A DNA stretch of 64,000 nt from AP-15 sp963774345 (GTDB lineage: Bacteria; Pseudomonadota; Alphaproteobacteria; ATCC43930; CGMCC-115725). The position numbers were made by a program, and so were the translations under genes. The notes beneath the pieces are model-generated. The model did no database searches, was not told the DNA's origin, and worked only from the letters and a program-made list of their open reading frames with translations. Location of the stretch: the NCBI GenBank assembly GCA_963774345.1, contig CAVZFB010000028.1, forward strand, positions 248,001 to 312,000. The letters run 5' to 3'. This document shows, piece by piece, positions 55,057 to 63,982 of this stretch (position 1 is its first letter; each line of letters starts with the position of its first letter).

Positions 55057-56220
55057 ATGACAATGACCGGAGCAACCGACTTCGATATCGCCAGGTTGCG
55101 GGCGCGGCGCACTAACAAGTGGCACAAGTTTCCGCCCGACGTGCTCCCGGCGTGGGTCGCGGACATGGACTTCGGCGTCGCGCCTTCGATCACCGCTGCG
55201 CTGGCGCGCCTGACGCGAGACCAGGAATACGGCTATGCCGCGCGCGAGGGCGTGCTGGCCGCGGCCTTCGTCCGCCGCATGGAGCGGCGCTTCGGCTGGC
55301 ACACCGATCCCGCCGACACGATCGCGATCGGCGATCTGGTGCAGGCCAGCTTCTCCTCGGTCATGGCGTTCAGCGAACCGGGCGACGCGATCCTGTTGCA
55401 GCTTCCCTCCTACCCGCCCTTCATGCGCGCCATCGAGGATACGGGCCGCCGCCTGATCGCCAATCCGATGCGCGATGGCGGCAAGCGCTGGGTGCTAGAC
55501 TTGGGCGCCTATGAGGCAGCCCATGATCCGCTGCTGCGCATGCTGATATTCTGCCATCCGCAGAACCCCACCGGGCGCGCCTTCAGCCGCGCGGAACTGG
55601 AGGAGGTGGCGGACTTCGCGATCCGGCATGATCTGGTGGTGGTGTCCGACGAGATCCACGCGGATATCGTCTATCCTGGCAACACGCATATTCCGCTCGC
55701 GTCGCTGCATCCGAAGATCGCGGCCCGAACTGTCACTATCACCTCGGCGACCAAGAGTTTCAACATCCCCGCTCTGCGCTGCGCCGTCATGCATTTTGGC
55801 GCGCCCGCGCTGAAGGAGCGGTTTGAGAAGCGCATCCCGTCGCGGTTGCTCGGCTCGCCAGGGGTGACCGGGGTCGATGCCACGGCCGCGGCGTGGGATG
55901 ACGGGCAGCCGTGGCTGGACGAGATTCTCGCGCAGTTGCGGGCCAATCGCGATTGGCTGGCGGCAACGCTCGCCGCCGAGCTTCCGGGCGTCACCATGCG
56001 GGTGCCGGAGGCGACGTATCTGGCCTGGCTCGATTGCCGGGCGCTGGAATTGCCGTGCCCGGCCGGGCAGTTCTTTCTGGAGCGGGCCAGGGTTGGGCTG
56101 AATTTTGGCGAGACATTTGGTGCGGATTACGCGGGGTTCGCGCGGCTGAATTTTGCGACGCCGGCGGCGATACTGAGAGAGATTGTTCCGCGGATGGGAG
56201 AGGCGGTGCGGAGGCGGTAA
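55057..56220 (+). CDS. MalY/PatB-type PLP aminotransferase (cystathionine beta-lyase-like)
   Basis: A 387-residue fold-type I PLP enzyme. PAWVADMDFGVAPSITAALA is the N-terminal hallmark of MalY/PatB. FCHPQNPTGRAFSRAEL, VVVSDEIHADIVYPG (Asp to the PLP nitrogen) and ITSATKSFNIPALRCAV (PLP Lys) follow. The protein is complete and starts at ATG 55057 after GGAG. Family members are C-S beta-lyases acting on cystathionine or cysteine conjugates; some also transaminate. No regulator is adjacent. Confidence 0.88.
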   Translation: MTMTGATDFDIARLRARRTNKWHKFPPDVLPAWVADMDFGVAPSITAALARLTRDQEYGYAAREGVLAAAFVRRMERRFGWHTDPADTIAIGDLVQASFSSVMAFSEPGDAILLQLPSYPPFMRAIEDTGRRLIANPMRDGGKRWVLDLGAYEAAHDPLLRMLIFCHPQNPTGRAFSRAELEEVADFAIRHDLVVVSDEIHADIVYPGNTHIPLASLHPKIAARTVTITSATKSFNIPALRCAVMHFGAPALKERFEKRIPSRLLGSPGVTGVDATAAAWDDGQPWLDEILAQLRANRDWLAATLAAELPGVTMRVPEATYLAWLDCRALELPCPAGQFFLERARVGLNFGETFGADYAGFARLNFATPAAILREIVPRMGEAVRRR

Positions 56221-56491
56221 GGCAACGTTAGATCTAAGCCGATCTCCTCGGACGGTGCCGCGCCGGGAACGTTCGTCAATCGGCGCGGCCCTGTCCCTTT
56301 GCCTTTGCTTAGGCGAGCAGGTGCACGTGCGGTCAGAACACCGCTGAGGTTCGAGAGCTTTAGTCGTTTCGCGGGCCGAGGTGAGATGACCCCCGGCAGA
56401 GCGAGACAGGTGCAAGCCCGAACCGGCCCGGTGCTCGTCCTGTCCCTTCGCGCCTTTATTGACGCCGGGGCGTTTAGAGCTCGCCGCCGCG

Positions 56492-56767
56492 CTATACTGC
56501 AGGATCGCGCCGCCCGGCGATATAGGCGACGCCTCGTGGACCGACCTGCTCGGCGTGAACTTCACCGGCGACCATGGCGCAACTGTCCCCAGCTCGGAAA
56601 GTCTCAGCCTTTCCCCCGCGCGTCACCGTGATCTCACCACCGATCACCATCACGCGAGCATCCCAGTCATGTGCGTGGTCGGTGTTCACCGTGCCCGCCT
56701 GCATCCCGCCATAGAAGACTTCGTACCCCTGCTGTCGCAAATCGGCTTCGAATGCGCTCTGGTCCAT
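56492..56767 (-). CDS. Small cupin-domain protein
   Basis: A 91-residue single cupin. The first motif is in TDHAHDWDARVMVIGGEITV and the second in GDSCAMVAGEVHAEQV, with three His as likely metal ligands. It starts MDQSAFEADLRQQGYEVFYG at ATG 56767, preceded by an excellent GGAGGAG site; the longer open frame upstream is not needed. Such cupins are often linked to oxidoreductase operons. It sits just downstream of the SDR on the same strand, about 125 bp apart. The 56221-56491 gap has nothing. Confidence 0.78.
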   Translation of the reverse strand: MDQSAFEADLRQQGYEVFYGGMQAGTVNTDHAHDWDARVMVIGGEITVTRGGKAETFRAGDSCAMVAGEVHAEQVGPRGVAYIAGRRDPAV

Positions 56768-56891
56768 GCTGACAACTCCTCCGCCTTTGAGGTTACAACC
56801 ACACGACCCGGCACACCAGCCGGACCGCGCTTCAAAAAAGAAGCCATGGTCGGCGGCGGTCCTGCTTGACAATAGATCCCGCCGCCGCGGC

Positions 56892-57635
56892 CTATATCGC
56901 GAGGGCGCCGCCGTCGACGTGAATCTCGGAACCTGTGATGTAGGAGGATTCGTTGGAGGCGAGAAACAGGATCGCGTAAGCGACCTCGTCGACTTCCCCC
57001 GGCCGCCCCATCGGAATGACGCGCATGCGTTCGGCCCGGACTGCGGGATCGGCGGTGCGACCCGAGGTGCGCATTGGCGGCATGACCCCGGGATGAACCG
57101 AATTAGCGCGGATCTTGTCTTTTGCGTGCTGTACCGCGACCGATTTGGTCATCAGGCGTACCGCCGCCTTTGAGGCGTTATAAGCCATGTGGACGTGCTC
57201 GCTGCCGATGATGCCGGCAATCGACGACAGGTTGACGACCGACCCGCCGCCATTGGCGATCATGGCCGGGATCGCGTATTTGAACCCGAAAAACACACCG
57301 GTCGCGTTGACCGCCATAATCCGGTGCCAGGCTTCGGTACTGTAGAAATCCTGTTCGGCGCTGCCCGAGATGCCGGCGTTGTTGACCAAGACGTCGAGCT
57401 TGCCGAAATGCCGGGTAGTAGCGGTCACTGCGGCGGCCCATTGGTCTTCGTTGGTTACGTCGAGCAGTTCGAACCGCGCCGCAGCGCCGATCGCGTTGGC
57501 GATCTGGCGGCCTTCGCGCTCGAGCACGTCGGCGATCACCACCTTGGCGCCCTCGCGCGCGAAGAGGCGCGCCGTCGCCGCTCCCATTCCGGATGCGGCA
57601 CCCGAGATGATGGCGACTTTGTCGGCGAGTCTCAT
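56892..57635 (-). CDS. Short-chain dehydrogenase/reductase
   Basis: A 247-residue classical SDR. ISGAASGMGAATARLF for cofactor, NNAGISGSAEQ, Ser in NLSSIAGIIG and the Tyr/Lys pair in HMAYNASKAAVRLMTKS are in place. It ends YITGSEIHVDGGALAI. The Asp after the second strand (VVIADVLER) suggests NAD. Closest in layout to 3-alpha/20-beta-hydroxysteroid or cyclopentanol dehydrogenases. The ATG at 57635 has GGGAGAC and overlaps the stop of a small upstream frame (ATGA), so translation may be coupled. Confidence 0.86.
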   Translation of the reverse strand: MRLADKVAIISGAASGMGAATARLFAREGAKVVIADVLEREGRQIANAIGAAARFELLDVTNEDQWAAAVTATTRHFGKLDVLVNNAGISGSAEQDFYSTEAWHRIMAVNATGVFFGFKYAIPAMIANGGGSVVNLSSIAGIIGSEHVHMAYNASKAAVRLMTKSVAVQHAKDKIRANSVHPGVMPPMRTSGRTADPAVRAERMRVIPMGRPGEVDEVAYAILFLASNESSYITGSEIHVDGGALAI

Positions 57636-57973
57636 GATGTGTCTCCCTGTTGTGCGCGTCGCCCGACCGAGCTCGGTACGACGCCTATGGCACGCCCGTC
57701 GAGCATCGATCGCGACCGCGGCACCGCCGCAAACGACAATCCCGGGCCGGTGAGCAACAGGTCGCATATCGGCCAGCGCAGCCGGCCGCCGCGATGCGCC
57801 CATCCGCCCCCGATACGCCGCTTGCTCCGGATCAGGTGCTGCAATGCCGTCGGGGTTGACGAACCGACAATTCGTGCTCGGATCGTCGCAAAATCGTCGG
57901 CCGCACGCAGCTTAGTGGAGTTCTCGCGGCGTAGCTCGTCCATACGCGCGCGGATCGCCGGAAAATCGATCAC
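57632..57973 (-). CDS. Hypothetical protein coupled to the downstream SDR
   Basis: A 113-codon frame starting at GTG 57973 after ACGGAGAGAAC. It begins IDFPAIRARMDELRRENSTK, then FATIRARIVGSSTPTALQHL. A basic, glycine-rich middle (RIGGGWAHRGGRLRW) precedes a less regular end. Its stop overlaps the SDR start by four bases (ATGA), and its GTG overlaps the stop of a shorter frame upstream. I do not recognise the family. The arrangement with two coupling overlaps argues for a real operon, but codon use in the second half is not convincing. Confidence 0.45.
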   Translation of the reverse strand: MIDFPAIRARMDELRRENSTKLRAADDFATIRARIVGSSTPTALQHLIRSKRRIGGGWAHRGGRLRWPICDLLLTGPGLSFAAVPRSRSMLDGRAIGVVPSSVGRRAQQGDTS

Positions 57974-58080
57974 TGTTCTCTCCGTGACACCGATGCGCAG
58001 GCAGGCTCTTTGCTCTCGTTTCCGTCGAACTCGACAACGATGGTGTGCCGCTTGAAATCCATGGTGTCCGCGCGACACAT
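57970..58080 (-). CDS. Possible 36-residue leader protein
   Basis: A short frame, MCRADTMDFKRHTIVVEFDG and then NESKEPACASVSRREQ, whose TGA overlaps the next GTG start (GTGA). ATG 58080 or 58062 could start it. There is no recognisable family. It may be a real small gene or the tail of a decayed one. Confidence 0.25.
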   Translation of the reverse strand: MCRADTMDFKRHTIVVEFDGNESKEPACASVSRREQ

Positions 58081-58306
58081 TTGCCGCCCGCGACCCCCAT
58101 AATCGCCTGCAAAACGGAGGAACGATGCGTGCCGCGCACGGCGGCCGCGGGACAGTCTTGCGACGCGACGGCTGGACCGTTGTCGAAAGCAACTGCGGGC
58201 GTTCCGCCTTGGTCGGACGAACTGGTGTTCATGCCCCCTGAGCGGATCTTGGCCGGCGGCGAGCCTGTTGACGCCGCCGAACGCGTGTGCTGGGCTTGGC
58301 GGCGTC

Positions 58307-59029
58307 ATGGAACACGAACCGCAGCGCGATGAGCGGGGCCAGTCGGTTGGTTGGCCGGTCGCGGGCTGGTCGCCGCGGCCGCGCCCACCGAGAACCCCGA
58401 TGATCGGCCGCTTCGCCACGGTCGAGCCTCTCGACCCCGACCGCCATGCGGCCGAATTGTTCGACGCCAATTCCGAGGATCGTGATGGGCGGCTATGGAC
58501 CTATTACAATTTCGGTCCCTTCGCGACGCTTTCAGGATACCGCGCCTGGCTCGACGCCGCCTGCGCCAATCCCGACCGGCTCTATCACGCGATCCGCGAC
58601 AATGCGCAAGGCCAGGCGGTCGGCGTCGCGGTCTATCAGAACTGGGTGCCGGCGATGGGCACGATCGAGATCGGCGGCCTCGTGTTCAGCCCGCGGCTAC
58701 AGCGCCGGCCTGCGGCGACCGAGGCGATGTATCTGACGATGCGCCGGGTGTTCGACGAACTCGGCTACCGACGCTATGAATGGAAATGCGATTCGCTGAA
58801 CCTGCCGTCGCGCGCCGCTGCGGTCCGGCTCGGCTTTCAGTATGAGGGCCTGTTCCGGCAGGCGATGATCACCCGCGGGCGCAACCGCGACACCGCCTGG
58901 TTCTCGGTCATCGACCGCGACTGGCCGGCGCTGCGCGCCGCCTTCGAGCGCTGGCTCGACCCGGGTAATTTCGCGGCCGACGGCAGCCAGCGCCAGCGCC
59001 TGGCGGATCTCCGATCTGGCTCCGGATGA
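58307..59029 (+). CDS. GNAT acetyltransferase (RimJ/RimL-like)
   Basis: A 240-residue N-acetyltransferase. The N-terminal part reads VGWPVAGWSPRPRPPRTPMI, a hallmark of a GNAT subgroup common in rhizobia. The core has YNFGPFATLSGYRAWLDAAC and the acetyl-CoA loop region around RPAATEAMYLTMRRVFDELG. YRRYEWKCDSLNLPSRAAAV and LGFQYEGLFRQAMITRGRNR complete the fold. Start at ATG 58307; an in-frame upstream start lacks support. Its stop overlaps the efflux gene (ATGA), suggesting modification plus export of the same toxic compound. Confidence 0.86.
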   Translation: MEHEPQRDERGQSVGWPVAGWSPRPRPPRTPMIGRFATVEPLDPDRHAAELFDANSEDRDGRLWTYYNFGPFATLSGYRAWLDAACANPDRLYHAIRDNAQGQAVGVAVYQNWVPAMGTIEIGGLVFSPRLQRRPAATEAMYLTMRRVFDELGYRRYEWKCDSLNLPSRAAAVRLGFQYEGLFRQAMITRGRNRDTAWFSVIDRDWPALRAAFERWLDPGNFAADGSQRQRLADLRSGSG

Positions 59030-60288
59030 GCGGCCGACCGGCACCGTCGCTGGCGCTGCTGTCGGCGGTAACCGCGCTCGCGTTCTGCGGCTTGCATATG
59101 GTCGTGCCGGCCTTGCCGCTGCTCGTCGCGGTATTCGCCGACACGCCGGCGCATGTGCAGCTGGTCGTGAGCCTCTATCTCGCCGGGATTGCTGCCGGGC
59201 AGCTTGTCTACGGCCCGGTTTCCGACCGCTTCGGGCGGCGTCCGGTGTTGCTCGCCGGTCTCGCGGCATTTCTCCTCGGCACGGCGCTGTGCGGCGCCGC
59301 ATGGTCGTTGCCGGCGTTGATCGCGGGACGCGTTGTGCAGGCGCTCGGCGCCTGCGCCGGCATTGTGCTGAGCCGCGCGATGATCCGCGATGTCTATGAG
59401 CGCGAGGCGGCGGCGCGCGGGTTGGCGCTGGTCATGATGGCGATGACACTGGCCCCGGCGATCTCGCCAGCACTCGGCGCCTACCTCGCCGAATGGTTTG
59501 GCTGGCGGGCGATCTTCGCCGTGCTCGGCGGGTTGGGCGGCGTAGTTCTTGTTGCGACCGTCATCCGGCTCGGCGAGACCAACCGGCAGCGGGTCCGGCT
59601 TGATCTCGCCGGCATGGCGGGGGCCAACCTGACGCTGCTGCGCTCGCCCGCCTTTGTCGGCTTTGCGGTGTGCGGCGCCTGCACAAGCGCGTCGTGGTTT
59701 ACGTTCATCGCCAGCGCGCCGCACATCCTGGCGGAAGCGCTGCGCCGGCCGCCGAGCACCTATGGGCTGATGATCCTGCTGCCGATGGCGACCTACATGC
59801 TCGGCAATGCCGCGGCGGCGCGTTTCGCACCGCGCTTCGGGAGCTTGCAGCTGCTGCTCGCCGGCCGGACGCTCGCCTTTGCCGCCGCGCTCGGGATGGC
59901 GCTGTGGGCAGGCTCGGCCCCTCTCAGCATCTGGCTCTTGTTCGTGCCGATCGGGCTGGCCGAAATCGGCGACGGCATGAGCGGGCCGGCAGTCATGGCG
60001 GCGGCGCTCAGCATCCATCCGCGGCTCGCCGGCACCGCATCTGGGCTGATGGGCTTTCTGCAGATGGCCGCCGCCGCTCTCGGCAGCTTCGTCGTCGCGT
60101 TGCTGCCGTACCGGAACGCGTTCGGCATGATCGCGCTGTACGGCGGCTTTGTCGCGCTCGGGCTGGCTGCTGCAGTTTTCGCCGTGCGGTGTACGCAGTC
60201 GCCGCCGGCGGCCGCTGCGGAGGAGCCCCCGGTCTTGCCGGGCGCGCCCGCACCCGCTGCCAAGTTCCCAGTGGCCACGCGAGGCTAA
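59026..60288 (+). CDS. MFS efflux transporter, Bcr/CflA family
   Basis: A 420-residue inner-membrane drug/proton antiporter with about 12 hydrophobic helices. The loop motif GPVSDRFGRRPVLLAGL (MFS motif A) and the drug-antiporter motif C-like segment APAISPALGAYLAEWFGWRA are present. The substrate range of the family covers bicyclomycin, chloramphenicol and sulfonamides, but cannot be fixed here. The gene overlaps the GNAT stop by four bases, so both are made together. Confidence 0.87.
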   Translation: MSGRPAPSLALLSAVTALAFCGLHMVVPALPLLVAVFADTPAHVQLVVSLYLAGIAAGQLVYGPVSDRFGRRPVLLAGLAAFLLGTALCGAAWSLPALIAGRVVQALGACAGIVLSRAMIRDVYEREAAARGLALVMMAMTLAPAISPALGAYLAEWFGWRAIFAVLGGLGGVVLVATVIRLGETNRQRVRLDLAGMAGANLTLLRSPAFVGFAVCGACTSASWFTFIASAPHILAEALRRPPSTYGLMILLPMATYMLGNAAAARFAPRFGSLQLLLAGRTLAFAAALGMALWAGSAPLSIWLLFVPIGLAEIGDGMSGPAVMAAALSIHPRLAGTASGLMGFLQMAAAALGSFVVALLPYRNAFGMIALYGGFVALGLAAAVFAVRCTQSPPAAAAEEPPVLPGAPAPAAKFPVATRG

Positions 60289-60519
60289 GAACGAAGTTCA
60301 CCTCCTGCTCCTGCTCCCGACGATCAGCGCATCCAGTGGCGTCTCCTGTTGGCTGCGCCCCGGGCGAAATACGTACGAGAATCCGACGAAATCCTCCTCG
60401 GAGATGCGAACGATCGGAATCGACGCAGGGCCGTCGCAGCCGCATGCTCCGGCGACCGTCTCCTATAATCTGATCACATAGGAGGCGTTCAACGCTGACG
60501 CCGGCTACTCTTGCCCCTA

Positions 60520-60600
60520 AAGAAACCTTGCCGGCGATCGTGGAACGGCGCAGTTGGCGGGTCTCGCCCATTGCGGCTCGTTCCGGCGAAGGTTTCCTTA
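60520..60600. repeat. Imperfect long inverted repeat between convergent genes
   Basis: AAAGAAACCTTGCCGG (60520-60535) pairs with CCGGCGAAGGTTTCCTT (60584-60600), with one mismatch, one unpaired base and a 48-base loop. It lies in the 333-bp gap (60289-60621) between the convergent efflux and hypothetical genes, so a terminator or a small miniature-element-like repeat are both possible. Confidence 0.45.
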
Positions 60601-60621
60601 CAGATCCGTCAGCAGCCAAAA

Positions 60622-61263
60622 TCAGAAATGGGAATTCTCAAGATCGGGGTGTAACGCCGGCCGGTAGCCGGCGCCGATTGCGAGCAATGTCGAAGGTGGG
60701 GTCAGCAGCCCATCGGCGTGAGGGATTTGTCGCGCCGCTTGATAGCCTTGCTCGGTCCAGCGGAACGGCCAACCGTGCGCGATGGTGTAGGCTTGGCCGG
60801 CCGCGGCGATCACAGCGCCATCCGGCAGCTCGCCGACAGGACCAGGTATGGGATGGATTCGTTTGAGGCCTCGGTCCAGCCGCTCTTGGTGCAGTACTGC
60901 ATCCATCTCCGGCGCCAGAGGCGCCTTCCCTCCTCTCGCGTTTTCCCAGGCGGCACGAAATGCTTCGGCATCTCTGCGGCGACAGAAGAAGCACGGGCGG
61001 TGACCGGCGGCGAGCGCCACCGCTTCGTCGAGAAAGAATAGCTCGGTCCAGCTGCGGCCGCCCATCACCTCCCGGTGCCTCCCCTTGTAGTCGAGGAGAC
61101 AAACGAGCCACGCCTTGGTGGTCCAGCGCCTCCCGAGCAGCGTTTTGGTCGCCGGGTCGTGGATGATCCCGCGGTTGCCGATGAAACGGCCTCGCTGCGC
61201 GATCGCGACGACATCGCCAAATGGGGTCACACGGTTCTGTAGGGGGCTCTGGCCGTCGCTCAT
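60622..61263 (-). CDS. Conserved protein of unknown function
   Basis: A 213-residue protein whose start, NRVTPFGDVVAIAQRGRFIG and NRGIIHD, then LVCLLDYKGRHREVMGGRSW, TELFFLDEAVALAAGHRPCF and FCRRRDAEAFRAAWENA, looks like a conserved family that I recall as uncharacterised. CFFC could bind a metal, and the surrounding 'AAGHRPC..CRR.D...F' is reminiscent of a DNA-repair (Ada/nuclease-like) zinc knuckle, but that is speculation. Start at ATG 61263. It converges with the efflux gene. Confidence 0.7.
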   Translation of the reverse strand: MSDGQSPLQNRVTPFGDVVAIAQRGRFIGNRGIIHDPATKTLLGRRWTTKAWLVCLLDYKGRHREVMGGRSWTELFFLDEAVALAAGHRPCFFCRRRDAEAFRAAWENARGGKAPLAPEMDAVLHQERLDRGLKRIHPIPGPVGELPDGAVIAAAGQAYTIAHGWPFRWTEQGYQAARQIPHADGLLTPPSTLLAIGAGYRPALHPDLENSHF

Positions 61264-61453
61264 CGGCCTCTAGTCTAGTCAATGTCTTGAGGGCTGCAGC
61301 GCACGTCGATCGCCTGCTTTTGCTTGTAGTGCCTTGATCTCTTTTCGACGATATGCCGCGCGACCGTTGCCAGCACCGACCGGCCTCGGTCTGAAGGCGC
61401 AAACGCCCGGGAAGAGGAAGCTAAGCTGGCAGAGGGAGCGAGAAAGGCGCAGC

Positions 61454-63490
61454 TCACGCGGCGGCCACCTCGACCATCGCTTCGTATGCGGCCTGGCCGA
61501 CCGTGAAGTGGAAGAGGCTGAGCGCCGCTTCAGGCAGGGCGGGCGCGCCCGAGGTGACCCGGTTGAGGCCGACGCAGCCGTCGCGCATCCACACGACGCC
61601 GTCGGGGATGTGGCCGGTGACATGCGCCTTGGCGGCGAATTCGCCGCGCCCATTGAACACGCGAATGGCGTCGCCGTCGGCCAGCCTTCGCTTCGCCGCA
61701 TCGCCAGGCGACAGCCACAACTGCGGGCCGGGATCGCGCTCGGCGAGCAACGGCAAAGCCTGGCCATGGTCGTAAAAGGCGTGAAACTGGGTCAGGCTGC
61801 GCCCCTGGCACAACGCCAGCGGATACGCCGCCGGTGCAGCCGGCGCCTCGTGCACGGGCAGGGGCGGCAGCCCAGCCGCCGCGGCGCGCGCGGAATAGAA
61901 CTCGATCTTGCCCGACGGGGTGTGGAAGCGATGGTCGGGATAGGCGACATGCGAGATGTTGAGCGCCATCCTGCCGGCGTTGCCGCGCAGCGCGGCGATT
62001 GTCGCCCCGCCGGCCGCGGGGTGGTCGAGCAATGCGTCGAGCAGCTCCTCCTGCGACGCCCACGGGTAGAAGTCCTGCACCCCGAGCCGGCTCGCGAGGC
62101 CCTTCAGCACCTCCTGCGTCGGGCGCGTCTCGCCGGCGGGCGGCAGAAGCCGGTCCGTCAGGTAAAGATGCGTGTGGGTCGCCTTGCAGCCGATGTCCTC
62201 GAGCCAGGCCGTGCCGGGCAGCACGACATCGGCGTAGCGGCGCGTCGTTTCGTTCATGAACAGCTCGTGGCAGACGACGAGGTCGAGCTTGTCGAGCGCG
62301 GCGCTGAGGCGCCCGGTATCGGCGTAGGACGAGGTCATGTTGGTGCCGAATAGCAGCAGCACCCGCACTCGGCCGTCTGCCAGCGCGGCGGTGATCTCTG
62401 ACATCTGGTTGGGCACGTAGCGGCCGGGCGGGCGCCGCTCCGCCGTTGCGATCGTCGCGAAGCCGCCGCCATGCGCCAGCGCGGCGTGGCGCGAGCCCAG
62501 CCCGCCGCCGGCGGTGCCGTAGCTGCCGGCGAGCGCCGGCAGGCACGAGACGGCGCGCGCCGCGTGCCAGCTGTTGCCGCCTTTGTGGATCGAGCTGCCG
62601 CCCAGGACTATCATCGCCGGTTTAGTGGTGGCATAGGCGCGGGCGAAGGCGGCGATCCGCTCGGCCGCGATGCCGGTCTCTCTGGCCGCCCATTCGGGGG
62701 TGAATTGTGGGACATGCCCGGCGAGTTCGTCGAAGCCCACGGTGTGTGCGGCGACGAACTCGGCGTCGTAGAGGCCCTCGCCGATGATCATCTGCATCAT
62801 GGCGAGGGCCAGCGCCGCGTCCGCGCCGGGGCGGATCAGCATGACTTCGTCCGATTGGGCCGCGGCTTCGGTCTCGCGGACGTCGATTGTCACGATCCTG
62901 GCGCCGCGCTTTTTCGCCGCCAGCACATGCCGCGCGGTGTTGGGCTGGCTCGCCAGGTTGGCGCCCCACAGCACGATCAACTGCGAGTTCGTCCCCATGT
63001 CCTCCTTGGTGTTGATCTCCAAGGCGCCGGTGAGGCCGAGACCGAACCCGCCGAGGCCCCAGCAGATCATCGCCGGGCTCCAATATTGGCAGCCGTAGAG
63101 ATTGGCGAAGCGGGTCAGCATCTGTCCGCCGCTCGACAGCCCGTAATTATTCGCGAGGTTGCCGTGCCCGCTCCACAGGGCGGTGGCCTCGCGCCCGGCC
63201 TTTCTGATCCGCGCTGCGATCAAATCGAGCGCCTCGTCCCAGCCGGCTTCGCGCCACGCGTCGTCGCTGCGCCGGTCGCGGATGAGCGGCTTCAGCAGCC
63301 GCTTCGGATTGCCGATGATCTGGCGCGACGCCTGCCCGCGCACGCACAGAAAGCCCTGACTGTCGGGATTGTCCTTGTCGCCGCGCACGCCGACAACCTC
63401 GCCGTCCTGCACGTCGACCAGCATGCCGCACAGGGTCGGGTGGCAGTTCATCGGGCACATCGTCGTGAAGGTTTGGACCGCTCCCGCCAT
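61454..63490 (-). CDS. Molybdopterin oxidoreductase of the DMSO-reductase family
   Basis: A 678-residue molybdoenzyme. Four Cys for a 4Fe-4S cluster are at residues 12, 16, 21 and 49 (CPMNCHPTLC and GFLCVRG). The cofactor domains follow: ATALWSGHGNLANNYGLSSG, WGANLASQPNTARHVLAAKK, VLGGSSIHKGGNSWHAARAV, and a C-terminal domain from LCQGRSLTQFHAFYDHG with WLSPGDAAKRRLADGD. The Mo ligand is probably the Cys in SPAMICWGLGGFG, as in polysulfide-reductase-type enzymes. There is no Tat signal, so it is cytoplasmic. No membrane or iron-sulfur partner is adjacent. The ATG at 63490 follows GAGGGGGC; the upstream extension is not supported. Confidence 0.85.
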   Translation of the reverse strand: MAGAVQTFTTMCPMNCHPTLCGMLVDVQDGEVVGVRGDKDNPDSQGFLCVRGQASRQIIGNPKRLLKPLIRDRRSDDAWREAGWDEALDLIAARIRKAGREATALWSGHGNLANNYGLSSGGQMLTRFANLYGCQYWSPAMICWGLGGFGLGLTGALEINTKEDMGTNSQLIVLWGANLASQPNTARHVLAAKKRGARIVTIDVRETEAAAQSDEVMLIRPGADAALALAMMQMIIGEGLYDAEFVAAHTVGFDELAGHVPQFTPEWAARETGIAAERIAAFARAYATTKPAMIVLGGSSIHKGGNSWHAARAVSCLPALAGSYGTAGGGLGSRHAALAHGGGFATIATAERRPPGRYVPNQMSEITAALADGRVRVLLLFGTNMTSSYADTGRLSAALDKLDLVVCHELFMNETTRRYADVVLPGTAWLEDIGCKATHTHLYLTDRLLPPAGETRPTQEVLKGLASRLGVQDFYPWASQEELLDALLDHPAAGGATIAALRGNAGRMALNISHVAYPDHRFHTPSGKIEFYSARAAAAGLPPLPVHEAPAAPAAYPLALCQGRSLTQFHAFYDHGQALPLLAERDPGPQLWLSPGDAAKRRLADGDAIRVFNGRGEFAAKAHVTGHIPDGVVWMRDGCVGLNRVTSGAPALPEAALSLFHFTVGQAAYEAMVEVAAA

Positions 63491-63697
63491 GTCGCCCCCT
63501 CGTTTTCCTCGCGCTGCGCATGCCACGGATGCCGCGTACACCGGAGCGCGATCCTCTGCACAACCGAATACCATATACTCAAACAGTTGGGGGGCCGATG
63601 TACCAAGGTTGCGGCACGGCGGTGGAAACCCGCTGCTCAGGAAAGTGAGAAAAGCGCCAGCCAGCCGCCCAGAAGCGCCGCCGGTTAATTCGGCGGC

Positions 63698-63982
63698 ATG
63701 AAACGTCGACTAACGGCGCCGAGCTGCCGGGGCACCTGCAGGCAAACTATGGACACGCTGATCCTGATCGGCGATGCCGACGACTGGACCCCGGCGGCCC
63801 GCTGCGCCCATTGGCGCGATGCGGTTCAGACAAACGGGCACGTGCTGGAAATGAAGATCTATTCCAACGCCCGGCACGGCTTTGACGCGCCCCGTTCACC
63901 GCGCGTCTACGCCGGTCACTATGTCGGGCAGGACCCGACGGCGCTGGCCGATTCCCTGATTGAGACCCGCCGGTTCTTTTGA
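63698..63982 (+). pseudogene. C-terminal fragment of a dienelactone-hydrolase-family protein
   Basis: From about 63749 the frame reads DTLILIGDADDWTPAARCAH, then LEMKIYSNARHGFDAPRSPR and AGHYVGQDPTALADS, stop 63980-63982. The Asp in GDADDWTP and the His in ARHGFD are the acid and base of the alpha/beta hydrolase triad, but the nucleophile half is missing; the codons before 63740 are unrelated. It is therefore a 5'-truncated relic, unless the ORF belongs to a rearranged gene. Confidence 0.7.

Noticed and set aside
58837..60018. 393-codon minus-strand frame opposite the GNAT/efflux genes
   Set aside because: Composition is extremely Arg/Gln/His-rich and it mirrors the real genes on the plus strand.
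62471..63688. 405-codon plus-strand frame opposite the molybdoenzyme
   Set aside because: Antisense shadow without motifs or a ribosome site.
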